Source: Helopsaltes ochotensis (lineage: Eukaryota; Chordata; Aves; Passeriformes; Locustellidae). From it: DNA of 64,000 nucleotides. Both the position numbers and the translations under genes were made by a program. Each line of letters begins with the position of its first letter. Positions within the stretch are counted from its first letter, which is position 1. The notes beneath the pieces are model-generated. The model was not told the origin of the DNA. It made no database searches and worked only from the letters and a program-made list of their open reading frames with translations. Shown in pieces: positions 1-13,020 of this stretch. The stretch spans positions 535,191-599,190 of the forward strand of contig VXBM01000044.1 of assembly GCA_013400155.1 (NCBI GenBank). The letters are read 5' to 3'.

Positions 1-2610
1 CTCTAGAGGCCTCTGACCTCACTTCTCCAGTTCATTCAGAGTTTTATTCTGCTAGGAGATGGAAAACGGCTTTTAATTTCTCTGTCCTTTCATGTAGAAT
101 TGCAGATACTTCTTTTCACTTACCAGGTAGTCTCTTTTATTTACCCTGAGTGTTCTTAATTTGTTCATTTAACTAATCCTAACAGAGTAAAAAAGTCTTA
201 TGTATCAGAATTAGGTGTGCTAGAAGAGTAAAAGACAATGGTATAGCGGAAAATAAATGGATCAGCAGCCCAGAAATATATGGGTGCTTGCCAATTTTTA
301 ATTGGCTGTGAGGATGCAAGAGGGGGTAATTATGATAGTTAATTACAATACCATTCAAAAGAAAAAAAGAAGAAAAAAAAAGAGAATAAAAATTAAACAG
401 AGGGAAAATGAAATCAAGAAAACTAAGTGTCTGAAATGCAGAATGCAGAACTTACTGCCCAGGGATTTTTTTTTATAAAGTATTGGACACATATTTATCA
501 GTACAGGAAAGAAGTTCATGGTATTAATGTCATACTATTCCAAACCATGTACTCACTAGAAAAGAACAAAACAGCTGAGAAAACACTTGTAGATGCCTTA
601 TACCCTTATACCTTTGGAAGGAGTCTATAAATACTGCAGAGAGCTGAGTGAAAGCACCCAACCATTTTACAACCTAGAAACACTGCTGCCATCTTAAGGG
701 AACATCGAAATAACTCTGAGAAGGTCAAGTGTCTACATGTTACAGACACAGAAAAGAAGAAGAAAGGGAATACCAACAGAGAAAAGAACAAACCAACCAC
801 TGAAGCGATTATTTGGCCTTGTAGAGACCCAAAAGTTTTAAACAAGTATGTAAAAACTGAGCAATTTCTTAGCCTACAAGGTGAAATCTTGTTGGGAGGA
901 CAGCTGAAGAACCGTGCCTGATGCACTGAGCACCGGTAGCTTTCTTCAGACAAAAACATGTTTGTGTACTCTTGACATTTTCTTAATGAGAGTGTTCTAC
1001 TCAGTTTTCAGACTGAAAATTTGCAGGAAACAAAGTTTTAGATGGATGAAAGGGTACAAAGATCTACAAAAATGACTTTTTGATTGGGAAAGTTGAAAGG
1101 CACAAGTAGAAGCTGTGACTGGAAGCCCAGAGCTCTTGAGCTACAGCTAAATGCACACCAGTATTATATTATGTCCAGAAGTAAAAGGTGCTTTGAAAAA
1201 AGATCACTGTGCATGGCCTGGCTAAGTAACACCTAGGCTGACGTTGTAACCAACAGGAATGGCAGAAAAAAGATCCTAATGTAGCCAAGTCAGATGCCTG
1301 ACATCTGTTACCTGAGAGTATTGCAGGGATGTCCTAATGGCTGCAAAAGTTACTTAAGACTCTGCAAGAATGCAACTCATTGGTCAAATGTCACGATGAC
1401 TAAGTTATTTTAGGCATGCAGAAAGAATGGCATGGCAGGCTGGTGAACATAAGCTGGAAGAAAGCAAAAAGAAGGAGATATTTCACAAGTGAAGACATAG
1501 CCGATACGGCAGAGCTTTATGAGGCAAATCACAGGACTGGAGTATTGGTGTGGAACAGTCACTTGTTCAGCAAGCTCCTTCAGCGGAAAAAAAGGCAAAT
1601 GTTGTCCTTAGTTTCAATAATGCATATAAATGCTATAAAATGGAGAAAATAAACAAAATTAATTTGTTGAAACTCTTGGGGAGTGGGTACAAACCAAAAA
1701 AAAAAAAAAGAGTGAATGTGCTACACTGAGCCAGAAAGTGAGGACCACATATCTTTCTTTTGGCAGAAAGTGTTGGTTTTTGTGAATGAGAAACCTGAAA
1801 ATCCTACAAAGGAGATATGATGGGACTTAAAATACTTAGATACCACATGTTAAAGCTAAGATTTCCAGATAGGAAGCTAATATATTCCAGTCTGAATATG
1901 ACACTGGAAGCAAATTGTAATTTCAGAGTGAACAAGTTACTATGGAGAGCTTATTTTAGTTTTGGTGCTATCTAAGAGGAAAGAATGGATTAACAACATC
2001 TGGGGAATGCAAACTGGTTTTTTTAGGAAAATAAGATGTAACAGCTACAGAAATAAAACAGAAACACCCTCCAATCACACCATTACCATCAAACTCAACA
2101 GATTTCAGCAAACTAGAGAGCACTAAAAGGTCGTTTAGAAAGATGACTTGAAGAAAAACATGTATGCAAGTACGCTGGAAGTTTATGCAGGAAAATTACA
2201 TTAAATGCGCAAATTGTACCAAAGAACAGAATGAGGAGACCATTGCACTTAGAAACCTTCAACAATTTCCTGTCAAAGAGTAATCCTCCAAAAAAACCCC
2301 AAAACCAACCAACCAAAAAACCCAAGGTCATATAACAAAGGAAGAGTATAGAGAAAAAGGATACGAAACAGAAGTATAAAGTGAGTTTCAAATTGAAAGA
2401 GACAAAATGAACAAAAAGAATTTTAAAATACCCAATAAATAAATCTTCTAAAAAATAAAGTAACAGGTCAGTGTAGCAGAAAGGGAGAGAAAACAATGCA
2501 GAGAAAGGTAAAATGTGATTATCTAATATCCCCTTCACACCAGCCTTTAAAAAATGATAAATCTTGACAAACCACTTAAGAAAAAACTGGATTGCAAGCT
2601 GAAGTATATA
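1..2610. other. Stretch with no recognisable gene
   Basis: A-rich sequence with simple tracts (about 358-405 and 1695-1710) and an A/C-rich run at 2288-2323. The longest open frame, on the minus strand at 2113-2538, encodes a low-complexity hydrophobic peptide antisense to A-rich DNA and is judged spurious. Part of this may be highly diverged CR1 body belonging to the fragment that follows, but I cannot show it. Confidence 0.5.
2288..2323. repeat. A/C-rich tract
   Basis: CCAAAAAAACCCC followed by AAAACCAACCAACC and a further A run. Confidence 0.85.
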
Positions 2611-2619
2611 AAGAATATG

Positions 2620-2905
2620 TTAATGAATACCTAGCTAAGATGGATGTATTCAAATTGTCTGGTCTCAATTAAATTCACCTTACAGAAACTAGACAACGAT
2701 TTCTGAATCACTAAAAATTATCTTTATGAGCTTCTGGAGGAAAGGGGAAGTCCCAGAGGACCAGAGAAGGGCAAACATAGCATTTGTCACTTGACAAAAA
2801 GGGACTGCTGATGGAATGACAGATCATTCAGCCTAATTCTAATTCATAGAAAAATTCCACAACTACACTGGAAGTATGCACACAATTTTCAGAATAGATC
2901 CCTCT
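2620..2905 (+). mobile_element. Ancient CR1/L3-like LINE fragment (reverse transcriptase region)
   Basis: On the plus strand, GAGCTTCTGGAGGAAAGG, then GTCCCAGAGGACCAGAG, GGGCAAACATAG, a remnant of ACAAAAAGGGA and TCATTCAGCCTAA follow in the order expected for an old CR1/L3 ORF2 (the block that reads roughly 'edgacts vpdWr.a.v.plfKkG....NYRPiSl' in intact copies). It is highly diverged and has no intact frame. Confidence 0.55.
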
Positions 2906-3304
2906 TACTGCAGACTATAATCCTAAAAAGAAAAACAAATCCACACAAACTAAAAATACCAGAACATGTTTATTTGTCGAACAGGTGCAAAAATATGGTA
3001 CAGGGTAGATGGCCAATGGCATAGGTAAGGCATGGCAGTGCACAAAACACAAAAGTAAAATATGTGTTTCTGGGATTTATGTGCCAGGAGAGATAAACAG
3101 GGTCAACATTCTTTAACAGAAAATATTTACACAAGAATATGGGAATAAATTATAGGATGCCACTTTTAAAACTGAACAGCAGAAATACTGTTATTACCAA
3201 GGAGAGGCAGAAGTTAGAGAATAAAAGGGTTTTTCCCCAGTAATAAACAAATCTTGATAAGTTGATTTAAAGTCACAAAACGACTGCATAGTCTCTGCAG
3301 GACA

Positions 3305-3860
3305 CAAAGGGCCTCAGATGGGCTTACACAATTTTAATGCCTGGACAGAAACCCTTGGAAATTATCTAGTCCAGTCTCCTGCTAGAAGAATTACCTGCCT
3401 CAAAAATTAATCTATCTTTGAAGTTAAGTCAGGCAACTCAGGGCTTGCCCAGAGAAGTTCTGAAAATCTCTCAGGATGAAGATTTCAGTCTCTGGGCAAC
3501 CTATTTCAGCATTTGATCACCCTCAGGGCTAAGAAGTTTTCTTATGATGACACAGAATTTTCCTTGCTGTAGCTGTGGTGGATGCTAAAGTTCTGCTCCA
3601 TCTCTCTCTAACCAGCCCTTAGGTTGTACAAGTTCCCCTTCAGCTTTCTCTTGTTCAGGCAAAAAAAGGCCTCTCAGCTCTCTCAGCTGCAATCCTGCCC
3701 CTTAAACACTGTTTTTTTCTCAGCTGAACTTGTTCCTGTTTACCAACCTCTCTATTGCATTGCAAACCCCAAAGCTGGGCACAGCCATGAGCACCACTCA
3801 CCCTCTGTTCTCACAGAGCAGGGGGAGCTCTGCTACAGGACAAAGAAAAGCCAAGTTTTT
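3305..3860 (-). mobile_element. CR1 LINE 3' fragment, old
   Basis: The plus strand shows the reverse complement of a CR1 3' region: ATTATCTAGTCCAGTCTCCT, then CTCTGGGCAACCTATTTCAG, then CACCCTCAGGGCTAAGAAG, then GGCCTCTCAGCTCTCTCAG in consensus order. The terminal octamers are not clear. The open frame at 3624-3965 lies partly within this remnant and is not a gene. Confidence 0.72.
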
Positions 3861-5059
3861 CTCATATACCTGACTCCAGGTGCTTTTAACTTATTCCCAA
3901 CCCCATATTTACTGTTAGGCTACAAGGTGGGAGATCACTTCCAATTTTACTGGAAGTTCCCCTGAGAAGACCAACATCACAAATATTCATAAATTCAGCA
4001 AATGTATTTTTAAGTGATGAAAGAAATCACTCTGAGTTTTAATCACCTTATCATCCCCCGTGTTTCACGGGGAGGACAGGACAGGAGAAGATGTCTCAAA
4101 TAAATTGATGATTCTACTTTTTTCTTCTTTCTCATGTTCAGAAAAATAAAAATATCACACAATAAAGAGCCTTTCTCTTGTACTCCCTTAGACAAAGCAG
4201 TGTAACAAACATCTAGTAAATTCCCAGGTCAGCACAATAAAGTCAAGCAAGACAAGTTCTGCTTGCAAAGTGTGTCCCACAGTAAGTCTGTTGAGTGGCA
4301 ACAAGCCCTCCTTCAGCTGCCAAAGGACTGAATTGACAGTAACCTTTATACATATATGGTTGAAGTATTAAAGCTCATGGTGCATAACTAAAGGAAAACC
4401 AACTAGTCTGTATTTTTAGACTCTGTCTCAGAGGTTCTGTCTATATTCTTCCATCTACATTTAAAACTATTTTGGTTCTAAAATGCATGATTTTTTGCAG
4501 AGAAACAAGCCAAAGTGAAAACATCACTAAATATTAGCCAATGCATATTCACAAGTCATGATCCATGTAAGCAATCTTAATACTGCATAAACCATGGAAA
4601 CAAATTGTTTGCAGTTCCTTTGTAAAAGCCAAGGAAAGAAGTCTAGAAAAAATGTAAGGATTCAGAACCTCTGTGGTCTGAAAACCCCACATTCTAAGAC
4701 ACAATCAAAGCAGTCAGATTCATCACTTCTCTAAAAATTTTCAAGCTGGACAATTCAGCCCAATGACATTTTACAGAGGAATAGAAAATTATTTATATTC
4801 TTTGTGTTCCATCTCCTAGCATAGACTGCAGAAGCTGTAACCAGGTTTATATCCAGTTTCTAAGATGGGTATTCCTCCTCCATGACTTCAGAGGCTGCAC
4901 AGGCCAAGTCCATAACTTAAGAACTTCTGTACCAGGGTAGGGCAAATACAACTCCAACTTAGTATCCTGTAGATGCCTGGAGAAGACTAAAGAAGTGATA
5001 TCCTTTAAGATATCCTTGATGTTTTCAGCCAGGGGTTTCTGAAGTAGACGTAAATTTCT
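3861..5059. other. Stretch between CR1 remnants; nothing recognised
   Basis: AT-rich sequence without a recognisable exon, repeat terminus or hairpin. Confidence 0.5.
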
Positions 5060-5730
5060 TGCATAGTTGCCTTTTTGGATTTATCCTTCATGAATTTATA
5101 GGGGTTTTTTTTAAATCCTTCTAAGCTTTGGCCAAAACCAGTATCGTTTGCAAGTTGACTATATGCACTGTGATAGGGTACAACCCCGGCACGTTCTGAA
5201 TCTGCCACAGGATGATTTCACTCCTCATACCTTAATAATGTGAAACACTGAACCTCTTTAGGTCCCTTCATGCCACTTATTTTTATATCCCCCTATCCCA
5301 TCTCCTGCCTTCCCCCTCATTAGTCATTTTTTTCAATGCTGAAGAGTCCTGATCTACTTAGACATGTCCTTGTACTAACCCCCTTCCGTACCTTTGATCA
5401 TTCATGCTGGTTTTTTCTGTACCTTTTCTAGCTTTGTTTTGTCCTTTTTGAGACACTGGAACAGCATACAGGAATCAAGATAAAGGCAATAGTCTCATAC
5501 AGAGATATAATGATGTTTTCTTTTGTTCTCTTTTCCTTTCTTAATATTTTTAGTGTCATATTTGCTGTTTTGATAGCTACGCAGTACAGAAGTGACATTT
5601 TCAGAGCACAACCTATTATAATTCACAGATCTTTTTCTCGAGTGATAAAACCAGGAACATGGCACACCACTGCGGATATAATGGGAGGACTGTGTTTTAC
5701 ATGTACATTACTTTACCTTAATGACTACTG
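5060..5730 (-). mobile_element. Ancient amniote-type CR1 LINE remnant
   Basis: Reading the plus strand, the remnant follows the reverse complement of an old CR1 3' half shared with turtles and crocodilians. It shows TTTATCCTTCATGAATTTAT, then GCTGAAGAGTCCTGATCTAC, TCTGTACCTTTTCTAG, TTTTTGAGACACTGGAACAG, GATAATGATGTTTTC-like sequence, GACATTTTCAGAGCA and TGTACATTACTTTACC, in the expected order. It is diverged and gapped. The small open frame at 5510-5731 is part of this remnant. Confidence 0.7.
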
Positions 5731-6399
5731 ACACCTTATAACCCATTCATTCAACACTTTTCTGCAATTCTTCAGTGTTGCCCTTTTGCCCAAAAGGGAA
5801 CTTCTCCCTCACCTACACCCCCTTTTCCTGGGATTGTGATAGTGACAATGAGGATGAAACTTAGATTTAAGGAGGTCACTGGAAAAAACCCCAATATTTA
5901 TAATACTTACACATAAAGCTTGGAAACCACTCTGGCTTTTTTGGATAATATGAGCTATTTTTCCACCATGTCTACCAATTATTAATGAAAGTATTAAAAA
6001 GTAGGTTTTGGATTTTTTTAATTTAAGGCAAAAAGAAATACCTGAGGAGAGATAAACAGGCCAATGCAGACCTCCTTAAGTATAACTACCTCAGTGATAT
6101 TTCACAGGCTTTTCCTTTAGAAAGTCCGCTATATGTGAACAGTTCTCTAATTCTGTAGAATACTTTAATAAATGTCTAAGTCTTACTGGTAGAAAAATAC
6201 TTTGAAGATCATTTGATCTACTAATTTAACTTGAATTAAGAAGGCCCCTCTGCCTGCTGCTCCTGTTAGCCCTAAAATGAATCTCTCCCTCCTCTTACAA
6301 TTCCTCTTGCTCACCATGCTTTGAACAGTGATTTACTTTGATAATCTTTCCCATTTAGTTAATTCCAGCACTTCTGACAATGTTGCCATTTCAGTTCTT
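5731..6399. other. Stretch with no recognisable gene
   Basis: AT-rich sequence between the ancient CR1 and the LTR-like unit; nothing recognised. Confidence 0.45.
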
Positions 6400-6962
6400 T
6401 GAATATTGTGTAGATATTTCTGTAGGAGAAGGGAATACAGGTGACCTTGCCCCTGATAATTAACACTGTGTTAATTACCCAATACAGACTTGCCCCTGAT
6501 GAGTCACAGCTATATCCAATAGAGATAAGTGTGATAAAAGGGAGTGGGTTAGCTGGTGAGGGGCAATCATGAAGGAGGAAGAACCTTGAGGAAGAGGGAA
6601 CAGGGGGAATCATGAAGAACAAGGATCCTGGGGAGAGAGAATCACTGCTGTGAGGTCAGTCTGGCTCTGCAGTTCGAGCCTGTTGCTGGAACCTGCAGTC
6701 ACAGTCTAGCTGGGTAAAAGCCTGCAGTCAGAGGCTGCAAACTAATACCTGCAGTCACAGCTTAGCAGGAAATAACCAGCAGTCAGAGGCTGCAAGGGAA
6801 ACCTACAGCAGGGGCTTGCTGCAGCCAGGGTCAGTGAATGGTTGGATTCAGGATGGCTGAGCTGTGAAGAGGAATAAACCAGGACCCTTTTCATGCTGTG
6901 ATAAACAAGAAGTCTGTCTTGGCCCATTTCTACCATCTAACAAGAGGGCTACTGCAACAATT
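6400..6962 (+). mobile_element. LTR-like unit (possible solo retroviral LTR)
   Basis: The unit has the order of signals expected of an LTR. An imperfect 44-base repeat starting CTTGCCCCTGAT occurs at about 6445 and 6489, and the second copy carries an AP-1-like TGAGTCA. A CCAAT box is at 6516-6520 and a TATA-like GATAAAAG at 6533-6540. AATAAA follows at 6873-6878, then a T-rich stretch and an end resembling CAACA near 6962. Between TATA and AATAAA lies a two-copy repeat of about 56 bases (6690-6744, 6746-6801) sharing CCTGCAGTCACAG and CAGTCAGAGGCTGCAA. No target-site duplication, tRNA primer site or second LTR is seen, so the boundaries are uncertain and the identity is tentative. Confidence 0.45.
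6690..6801. repeat. Two-copy imperfect tandem repeat, about 56-bp unit
   Basis: CCTGCAGTCACAG followed by TAGC occurs near 6692 and again near 6748. CAGTCAGAGGCTGCAA occurs near 6725 and again near 6780. A third, degraded partial unit (ACCTACAGCAGGGGCTTG) follows at about 6802. Confidence 0.8.
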
Positions 6963-9900
6963 TTCCTTAACTGGAGGCATTAAGATGGTTTTACTGTTCC
7001 TCTAGAAAGGACTACCCGGCAGATCTTTTCAGCCTTTGCTCTCCCCTGCTAAATGACACTGCCTAGGTTTAAGGGGACATATCACTACCATCTCTTTTTA
7101 TCCTATTGTAAGCACACAATTTTCTGATGATATAGCTTTTTTAAAAAACAAAGCAAACAAAAAAACCCAGCTGTACTTGTCCTGTAGGTCCTCTGTAAGG
7201 CTTTTTGTTGCTTATACACAGGGAATAATCCTTTCAGCATTTTTCTTATGCCTTTATCAAGGTTTTCTTTAACATTTGATTGGAATGCCGTAATATTTTA
7301 TAGTTAGGCAGACTGCATACAATTTTTCTATTTGCCTTTCTTGGACCTTCTGAATACTGATTTCCTAGTTAGCAATACATTTGATCCTTCAATTTAATGA
7401 CACCTTTCATTTTATCACTGCATTCTGTTTTGATATTGTAGTGTGAATTTTCACTGAAACTCTAATTTGATGTTTCAAAATTAAAATTATCCCCATTACA
7501 TTGGAATGTACTTTACCCTTACTAATGGTTCTTTCAATTTCCTTGGTTTGAACTCCTCATTTTAACATAGATGATCTTTTCAAGTTAGGCAGTAATATAA
7601 TGAATTCTGCTGTTCTTATCAGAACATTGAATCTAATTACATAACAGTGACCTAAAGAGTTGGACAGTAGCTTTTTGACAGTAACATTTTGAACTGGACA
7701 CTGTGCACTCTTGCAAACCAACTTAAATTGTTTTTTTCTTCTCCTTCCCTCAGCAGCTGTTACATTCAACAGGTACTTGTGGATTTTAAAATTATTTGTT
7801 TGAAATTGCATTTAACCTATCTTCAAAGGCAAAAATGACATTTTTGATGATAATTGTATTTTATAAGGGGCAAGTTCTAGGACACACTTTCTAAGTAAGT
7901 TTCTAAGATTCAAATCATAAATGATTACATTTATAGCTAAATACTAATAAATACAAGGAATTACTATTTAAAAATTGTTCTTCAGTATGTCTCATATCCT
8001 CAGAAAATGGATGGAAGAGGAATAAGGCATTATGAAATAGTAGCAATATTTTTTCCTTTAAATTCAAAAAACCTTTTAAAACTGTGACAGTACAGTTTCA
8101 TGTTTTCATTTCTTCTTTTCTTCCTTTGTCCCAGTCTGTTTCTGCTTTTTTAAGCCACCATTCTAATTTTAATTCTTTTAGTCTGAAGCTTGATTTTCAT
8201 ATTCCTATTAATTTAAAAAAGAATAAAGCAAGACAACTCACAGGATGGCCAAAGCACTAAGCAACCCATATCCACAGGCAGCTTGTACCAGTAGGGGCAG
8301 CCGTACTGACTGAAAAAAGAAATTCTATAAAAAGACTTAGTTTGAAAGACACATCCTTTGACAAATATTCTGGTTGTTTAACAATGTTTTTTGGGGGACT
8401 GCCACATTTCTGTAAGAAAAAAAAGCACCTAGAGGACAAAAGGACATTTTTAAGGAATATGGAAAACCTGTCTACTCTTTTCTTTCTCCTTTGTTAATGA
8501 AAGAGTCATAATTTTATCCAAGTAGGTCATTATATGATACATTGAGAGTTGTGGCATCAAAAAATGTCTTTACAAAATTATCAGACCTCATTCCTATTTA
8601 TTGCTTTTAGGACACACAGAAAGGGAAGGTTTGAAAGAGTTTAATGTTAGTAACTTAAAGCATTTTCCATTAAATGCTCCATGAAATAAACTCCTTGATA
8701 AGCAAAGAAAGTATAAAGCATTGAAAATTACATAAACATTGTTAAAATGTGGCAAACAAGCATACAATTTTTCTTAAAGTATGATTTGCATGCTTCAAGA
8801 ACACGAATCTCAAAAGTTACAGAAAGGTAAAAATACTGACTCCTAGCTGTAATTTTATCATATTATCCTCTAAAGTTTTGTTTCAACATTTTTATATATG
8901 GTGGTGAATGAAGGCATAGTTTTACCCATCAGTGGGACTGAGTAACATAGCCAGGGATGGGAGAGATAGAGGTTCAGATCTCCATTCTCCCAAGATTTCA
9001 AGCCATGCCATTTTAATACAAGTAATTTCCACCTCATGTTACACAAGAGTAAAGAAACTGATGGTGGCAATTGGCAGTTAAACCTCTTTTGCACAGAAAA
9101 GTAGTGAATGCACATCCCTCATTCTGGGATATGCTTCAAGGGCTTCTGTGAAAAAGATGCCAGCAGCAGCACCTCCTTCTTGTAAAGGCTTGTGAATTTA
9201 AGCCAGGGGTTTTTCTGAATGTATAAAAGAGAAACCCTGCTATTTGAACACACATATTCATTTATCGAGAAGGCTAAAACCTTTTCTATGTCTGTTTGAT
9301 TTAATTCAAGTGCTGCCCAAAATAAAAATATCCATTAAAAAATTATTTAAATCCCAAAATATGTCTATCACAGGAATGACGACTGGAGATGCAGCTGTAA
9401 ATGACCTGAGAGATTTATAGGATCGTAGAAGCCTCTTCTGTCAGTGCTCACCTGGTAAATCCATGGCTGATGCTCTGAAAGAACAAAGCATTGTGCTTCA
9501 CTAAACTCCAAAAAGCCATAGATGCATATGTCTGTGTGATCCCACAGGTAAAGAAGAATAAGAAAGTACAAATAACAAGTATCATTTTAGTCTAACAAAA
9601 ATGTTAAAATATCCAGCTTAAAATAATATTTAAAAGCTGTGTCTGTAGTCTTATTTGCATATCCTCAGGAAAAATGTAAATAATCCCTATAGCAAGCAAA
9701 ACCAACATAATACTTTGAAGTTTAGCTCATAAAGGATAATAAATCTCAATTTTTTTCACTGCAAAGAACCCTTCTGTGTAATGAAAATGTATACTTCTGG
9801 GTCATCTCTCAACATTTATTGAGAATGTATTCTGGAGTTATTGAGAATGTAAAATAGTCTAACCTCACTCTAAATAAATAAATAGATCATATAACTTAAA

Positions 9901-10080
9901 TGCTCTCAAGGGATGAAGCATTCGATAACTTCACTGAAGAGTCAATTAGACACTGTAAAACAGATCAAGTTGCAAATGGGACTTACTCTTTACCCTTAAT
10001 AATGACAGAAGAAAAAGGAAATATTTATGAAGATATCTGCTCTTTAGCACACTGCTTCCTTGCAAAAAATACCTATACTA
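6963..10080. other. Intron-like stretch; nothing recognised
   Basis: AT-rich DNA with scattered short open frames of random character. No CR1 terminus, exon or structured RNA is recognised. Confidence 0.5.
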
Positions 10081-10157
10081 AACAAAAAAACCTAAACCAA
10101 AACACAATAATTGGTTGGTGGTGTTTTTTTTAACAAATGGGGTTTTTAAAGTATCAA

Positions 10158-10425
10158 ATCATAGAATGGATTGTGTTAGAAAGGGCTTTCAGAGGTCATC
10201 TAGTCCAAGCCCCTGCAATGAGCAGGGACTCCTTCAACCTGATCAGACTGTTCAGAGCCCCATCCAACCTGACCTGGGATGTTTCCAGGGATGGCATATC
10301 TACCATTCTGCTGGGCAACCTGTGCCAGTGCCTCATGCTCAACATAAAAAAAATTCCTTCCAACTATCCTGTCTGACTCTCTCTTCTTTTAGGTCAGAAC
10401 CACTGTGCCCTGTCCTACTGCTCTT
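10158..10425 (-). mobile_element. CR1 LINE 3' fragment
   Basis: The fragment begins with ATCATAGAATGG, the reverse complement of the CR1 3' octamer end. It continues with GGTCATCTAGTCCAAGCCCC, CATCCAACCTGACCTGGGA, GGGCAACCTGTGCCAGTGCC and ATTCCTTCCAACTATCC, all in CR1 order. The open frames at 10115-10516 and 10137-10376 are inside this repeat. The body is cut off after about 270 bases, the usual 5' truncation of CR1. Confidence 0.87.
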
Positions 10426-12730
10426 ATATTTATACCCTACTATATTTGCACTTATATATCTATATATGAACATATGCATGGAGGATGTAAAATTTATACA
10501 GCCATTTATCTTTTAAAAGGCAAATGAGCTTGAGAAATAGAAAAAAAAAAGCCCAAAACTTAGTAAACAAATTTTAAAAACTGTCCCAATAGATAAAAAA
10601 TAAATACAAAATAAAACTTAAGGCAAATATTGTCTACAATTTCACTTTATAGCAGAAATAGAAGAAAGATAGAGAAGGGCAAGGAGCATGATCAAAGGTA
10701 AGGAATGGATTTCTGTACAAAATGTGATAAAATATAAAATTAGCGAACAGTAACTTGATAGCACTTCCAGCTGTAATACGAGGACATGTAATGAAACTAG
10801 CAGGTGGAGAAAGAAGTATCTTCTTCACACACTGCACAATTAAGATGCAATTTATATATATATATATATAATGCTGCAGATTCATCCTAAAAAAATGTTC
10901 TTTTAAAAATTCACAGATTAAAAATACATAACTACTAAATGCAGTATCATTGTCTCCTGTTTGGGAAATCCTTGAATGGCAAATTTCTAGGAATCAGAGA
11001 ACATTCCTACGATATCTCAATGTATGCTTTTCTTATTTGTTACCTTCTCTAAACGTGGTGACCTTTGACAAAGCCAATATAGAAGCTGAATGAACTTCAT
11101 TCTGACCTACAAGAGAATTTTATGTTTTGTATTGCCATTTATATGCCCATAAACCCTCATGAACTCTTCAAGGCATACAGTAATTTTCATTGCAGATAAA
11201 ATGACCAAATAAAGCTATACTGCCTAACAAAATTAATTCTTCTTGACAGGAAAAGTTTGGAACCAACTATAATGTACTTTAGGGCAAAGTTATGCATGTC
11301 TATCATAGTTTGCAACCTGCACTACATCAACATCATGCAATACTAATACGTGCTACAATTTAATCTCTCTCTATAACTTATCTGTATTATTCATGATAAA
11401 TAGTTCACATTTCTATGCACAATATTGGTATTCTGCTAACATGACACAGGCTGACAAGAAAGTGGAAAAAAATGGGTAGAGGGCCTTACTATGTCTGGAG
11501 GCATTTTTCTATCAGCAACCAAGCAGGCAGCAGAAATAAAGAATCCTCTCGCCTTCCTAGAGCTGCTGAAATGAGCTGTTTATTTGACTAGCAAGTCATG
11601 GTGTAGACTGTGAAGCCCAACAAACAAATTTAATACAGCCCCCCCAACAAATAGGTCACCTATTTTTCAAGGAAGCAGTGTAAACAAAAACAGAAACTTT
11701 CTAAGATACTGACAGACATCTCTGCAACCTGGGTAAGATTGGATGCTGAGGGACTGTGGATGCTCAGCCTCTTTTAATCAGATATTGACAATATCTTATA
11801 TAGCTTATAATTGGATTGCTTTTGCTTGCTTGTAAAAAGAATTTACGCATTGCATAGTATTGAATAATAAACTGTGGTGTGATAATCAATCTTATTTCTT
11901 TATCGTCTGGTAGTAAAGAATGTATTTTTTTAACACTTCTTGCTTATGCTATAGCTCAACTATGCCAACATAGCAAGAAACTGTTCCTTTATCACTGCCT
12001 CAGAGTTTATTCTCAAGAATCATTCCCCTATGCTAGCTGGATCTTTTGGGAGAAACTCATTAAATACAGCAGTCCCTGTTGCAGTAGTACAGTTTTATAA
12101 CTGCTTACAAAATTCCACTCAAATAACTTGCTAAGTATTAATTTTAATTTTTACAAAAGCCAAACACTGTGCACTGTAACCTGATGTTTCCTGGGTTTAG
12201 GTTTTCACCTGTATTGTGTGCATCCTCTACCTGATCATAGTTGAATATTTTTTTGTGTGACTTTTCCCCTACAATGAGAAGTAGACAAGCTTTTCATGGG
12301 TTTTAACCTTAAAAAATATAAATCAGCTTATTGTTGACATATACTTACTCATATGTATGTGAGTGAGATTTACTTAGTTACCACCATCAAGCTACTCCCA
12401 CAATTAAGAAACTGAATAACAAAATGATGAAATAATACTGCAAAAAACCTGTTTGAGGAATCAGAATTCTCAGCCAGGAATCCTGTAATTATGTCTCAGT
12501 TGAGATTTTTCCAACAGTACACACAGGAATATGAAGGCTGAAATAATAAGTCCTTTATTAACGTACTGAGCACAAAAAGGAACAGTTATTAACAGTGACT
12601 TACTTACATCCATTCAAAAGTGATTCAGGGGTCAGCGATCACAAAATATCACCACAGTGATTAACAGTGTTAAAACCACAAATTCAACATTAGAAATTGT
12701 TATGAAATGACATGAAACAGAAGGGCATCA
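10426..12730. other. Intron-like stretch; nothing recognised apart from a TA run
   Basis: AT-rich sequence with a short (TA)n run at about 10854-10871. No exon or transposon terminus recognised. Confidence 0.5.
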
Positions 12731-12734
12731 TTGT

Positions 12735-13020
12735 TCTTTTATATACTGCACTCAGCTCTTGAATACTGTGCACAGTGATGGTTCTCCAATCTTCAAATAT
12801 AAAGCAAAAAGAAACTTTAGGAGAAAAGGACAGCAAGGATGGTCATGCATACAGAGTGATTTCTGGAAAAGACATACAAATGGAGAAATGGACCAAACCA
12901 TACCCTTGAAAATATCAAGTAGAAATTTTAAAAGAAAGGGATGGGACTTTTCCCCTTACCTACCATATAATTAACTGTGGCATTCATTGCCATGGGTTGT
13001 TGTGAGGTCAAAAGTCTACA
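12735..13020 (+). mobile_element. Ancient CR1 LINE fragment, plus orientation
   Basis: CTCTTGAATACTGTGCACAG, then a diverged GAGAAAAGGACAGCAAGGATG block, then CATTCATTGCCATGGG and GTGAGGTCAAAAGTCTAC follow the order of the end of ORF2 in old amniote CR1 copies (the conserved 'LEYC.Q.WSP', 'QRRA' and 'NSLP' parts). Strongly diverged; the 71-residue open frame at 12759-12974 is a relic of it. Confidence 0.6.

Noticed and set aside
2113..2538. 141-residue hydrophobic minus-strand open frame
   Set aside because: Phe/Leu-rich translation opposite A-rich DNA, with no splice sites, family resemblance or start context.
3624..3965. 113-residue plus-strand open frame
   Set aside because: It lies largely in the antisense of a CR1 3' remnant and has no exon context.
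10115..10516. 133-residue plus-strand open frame
   Set aside because: Most of it is the antisense of the CR1 fragment at 10158-10425.
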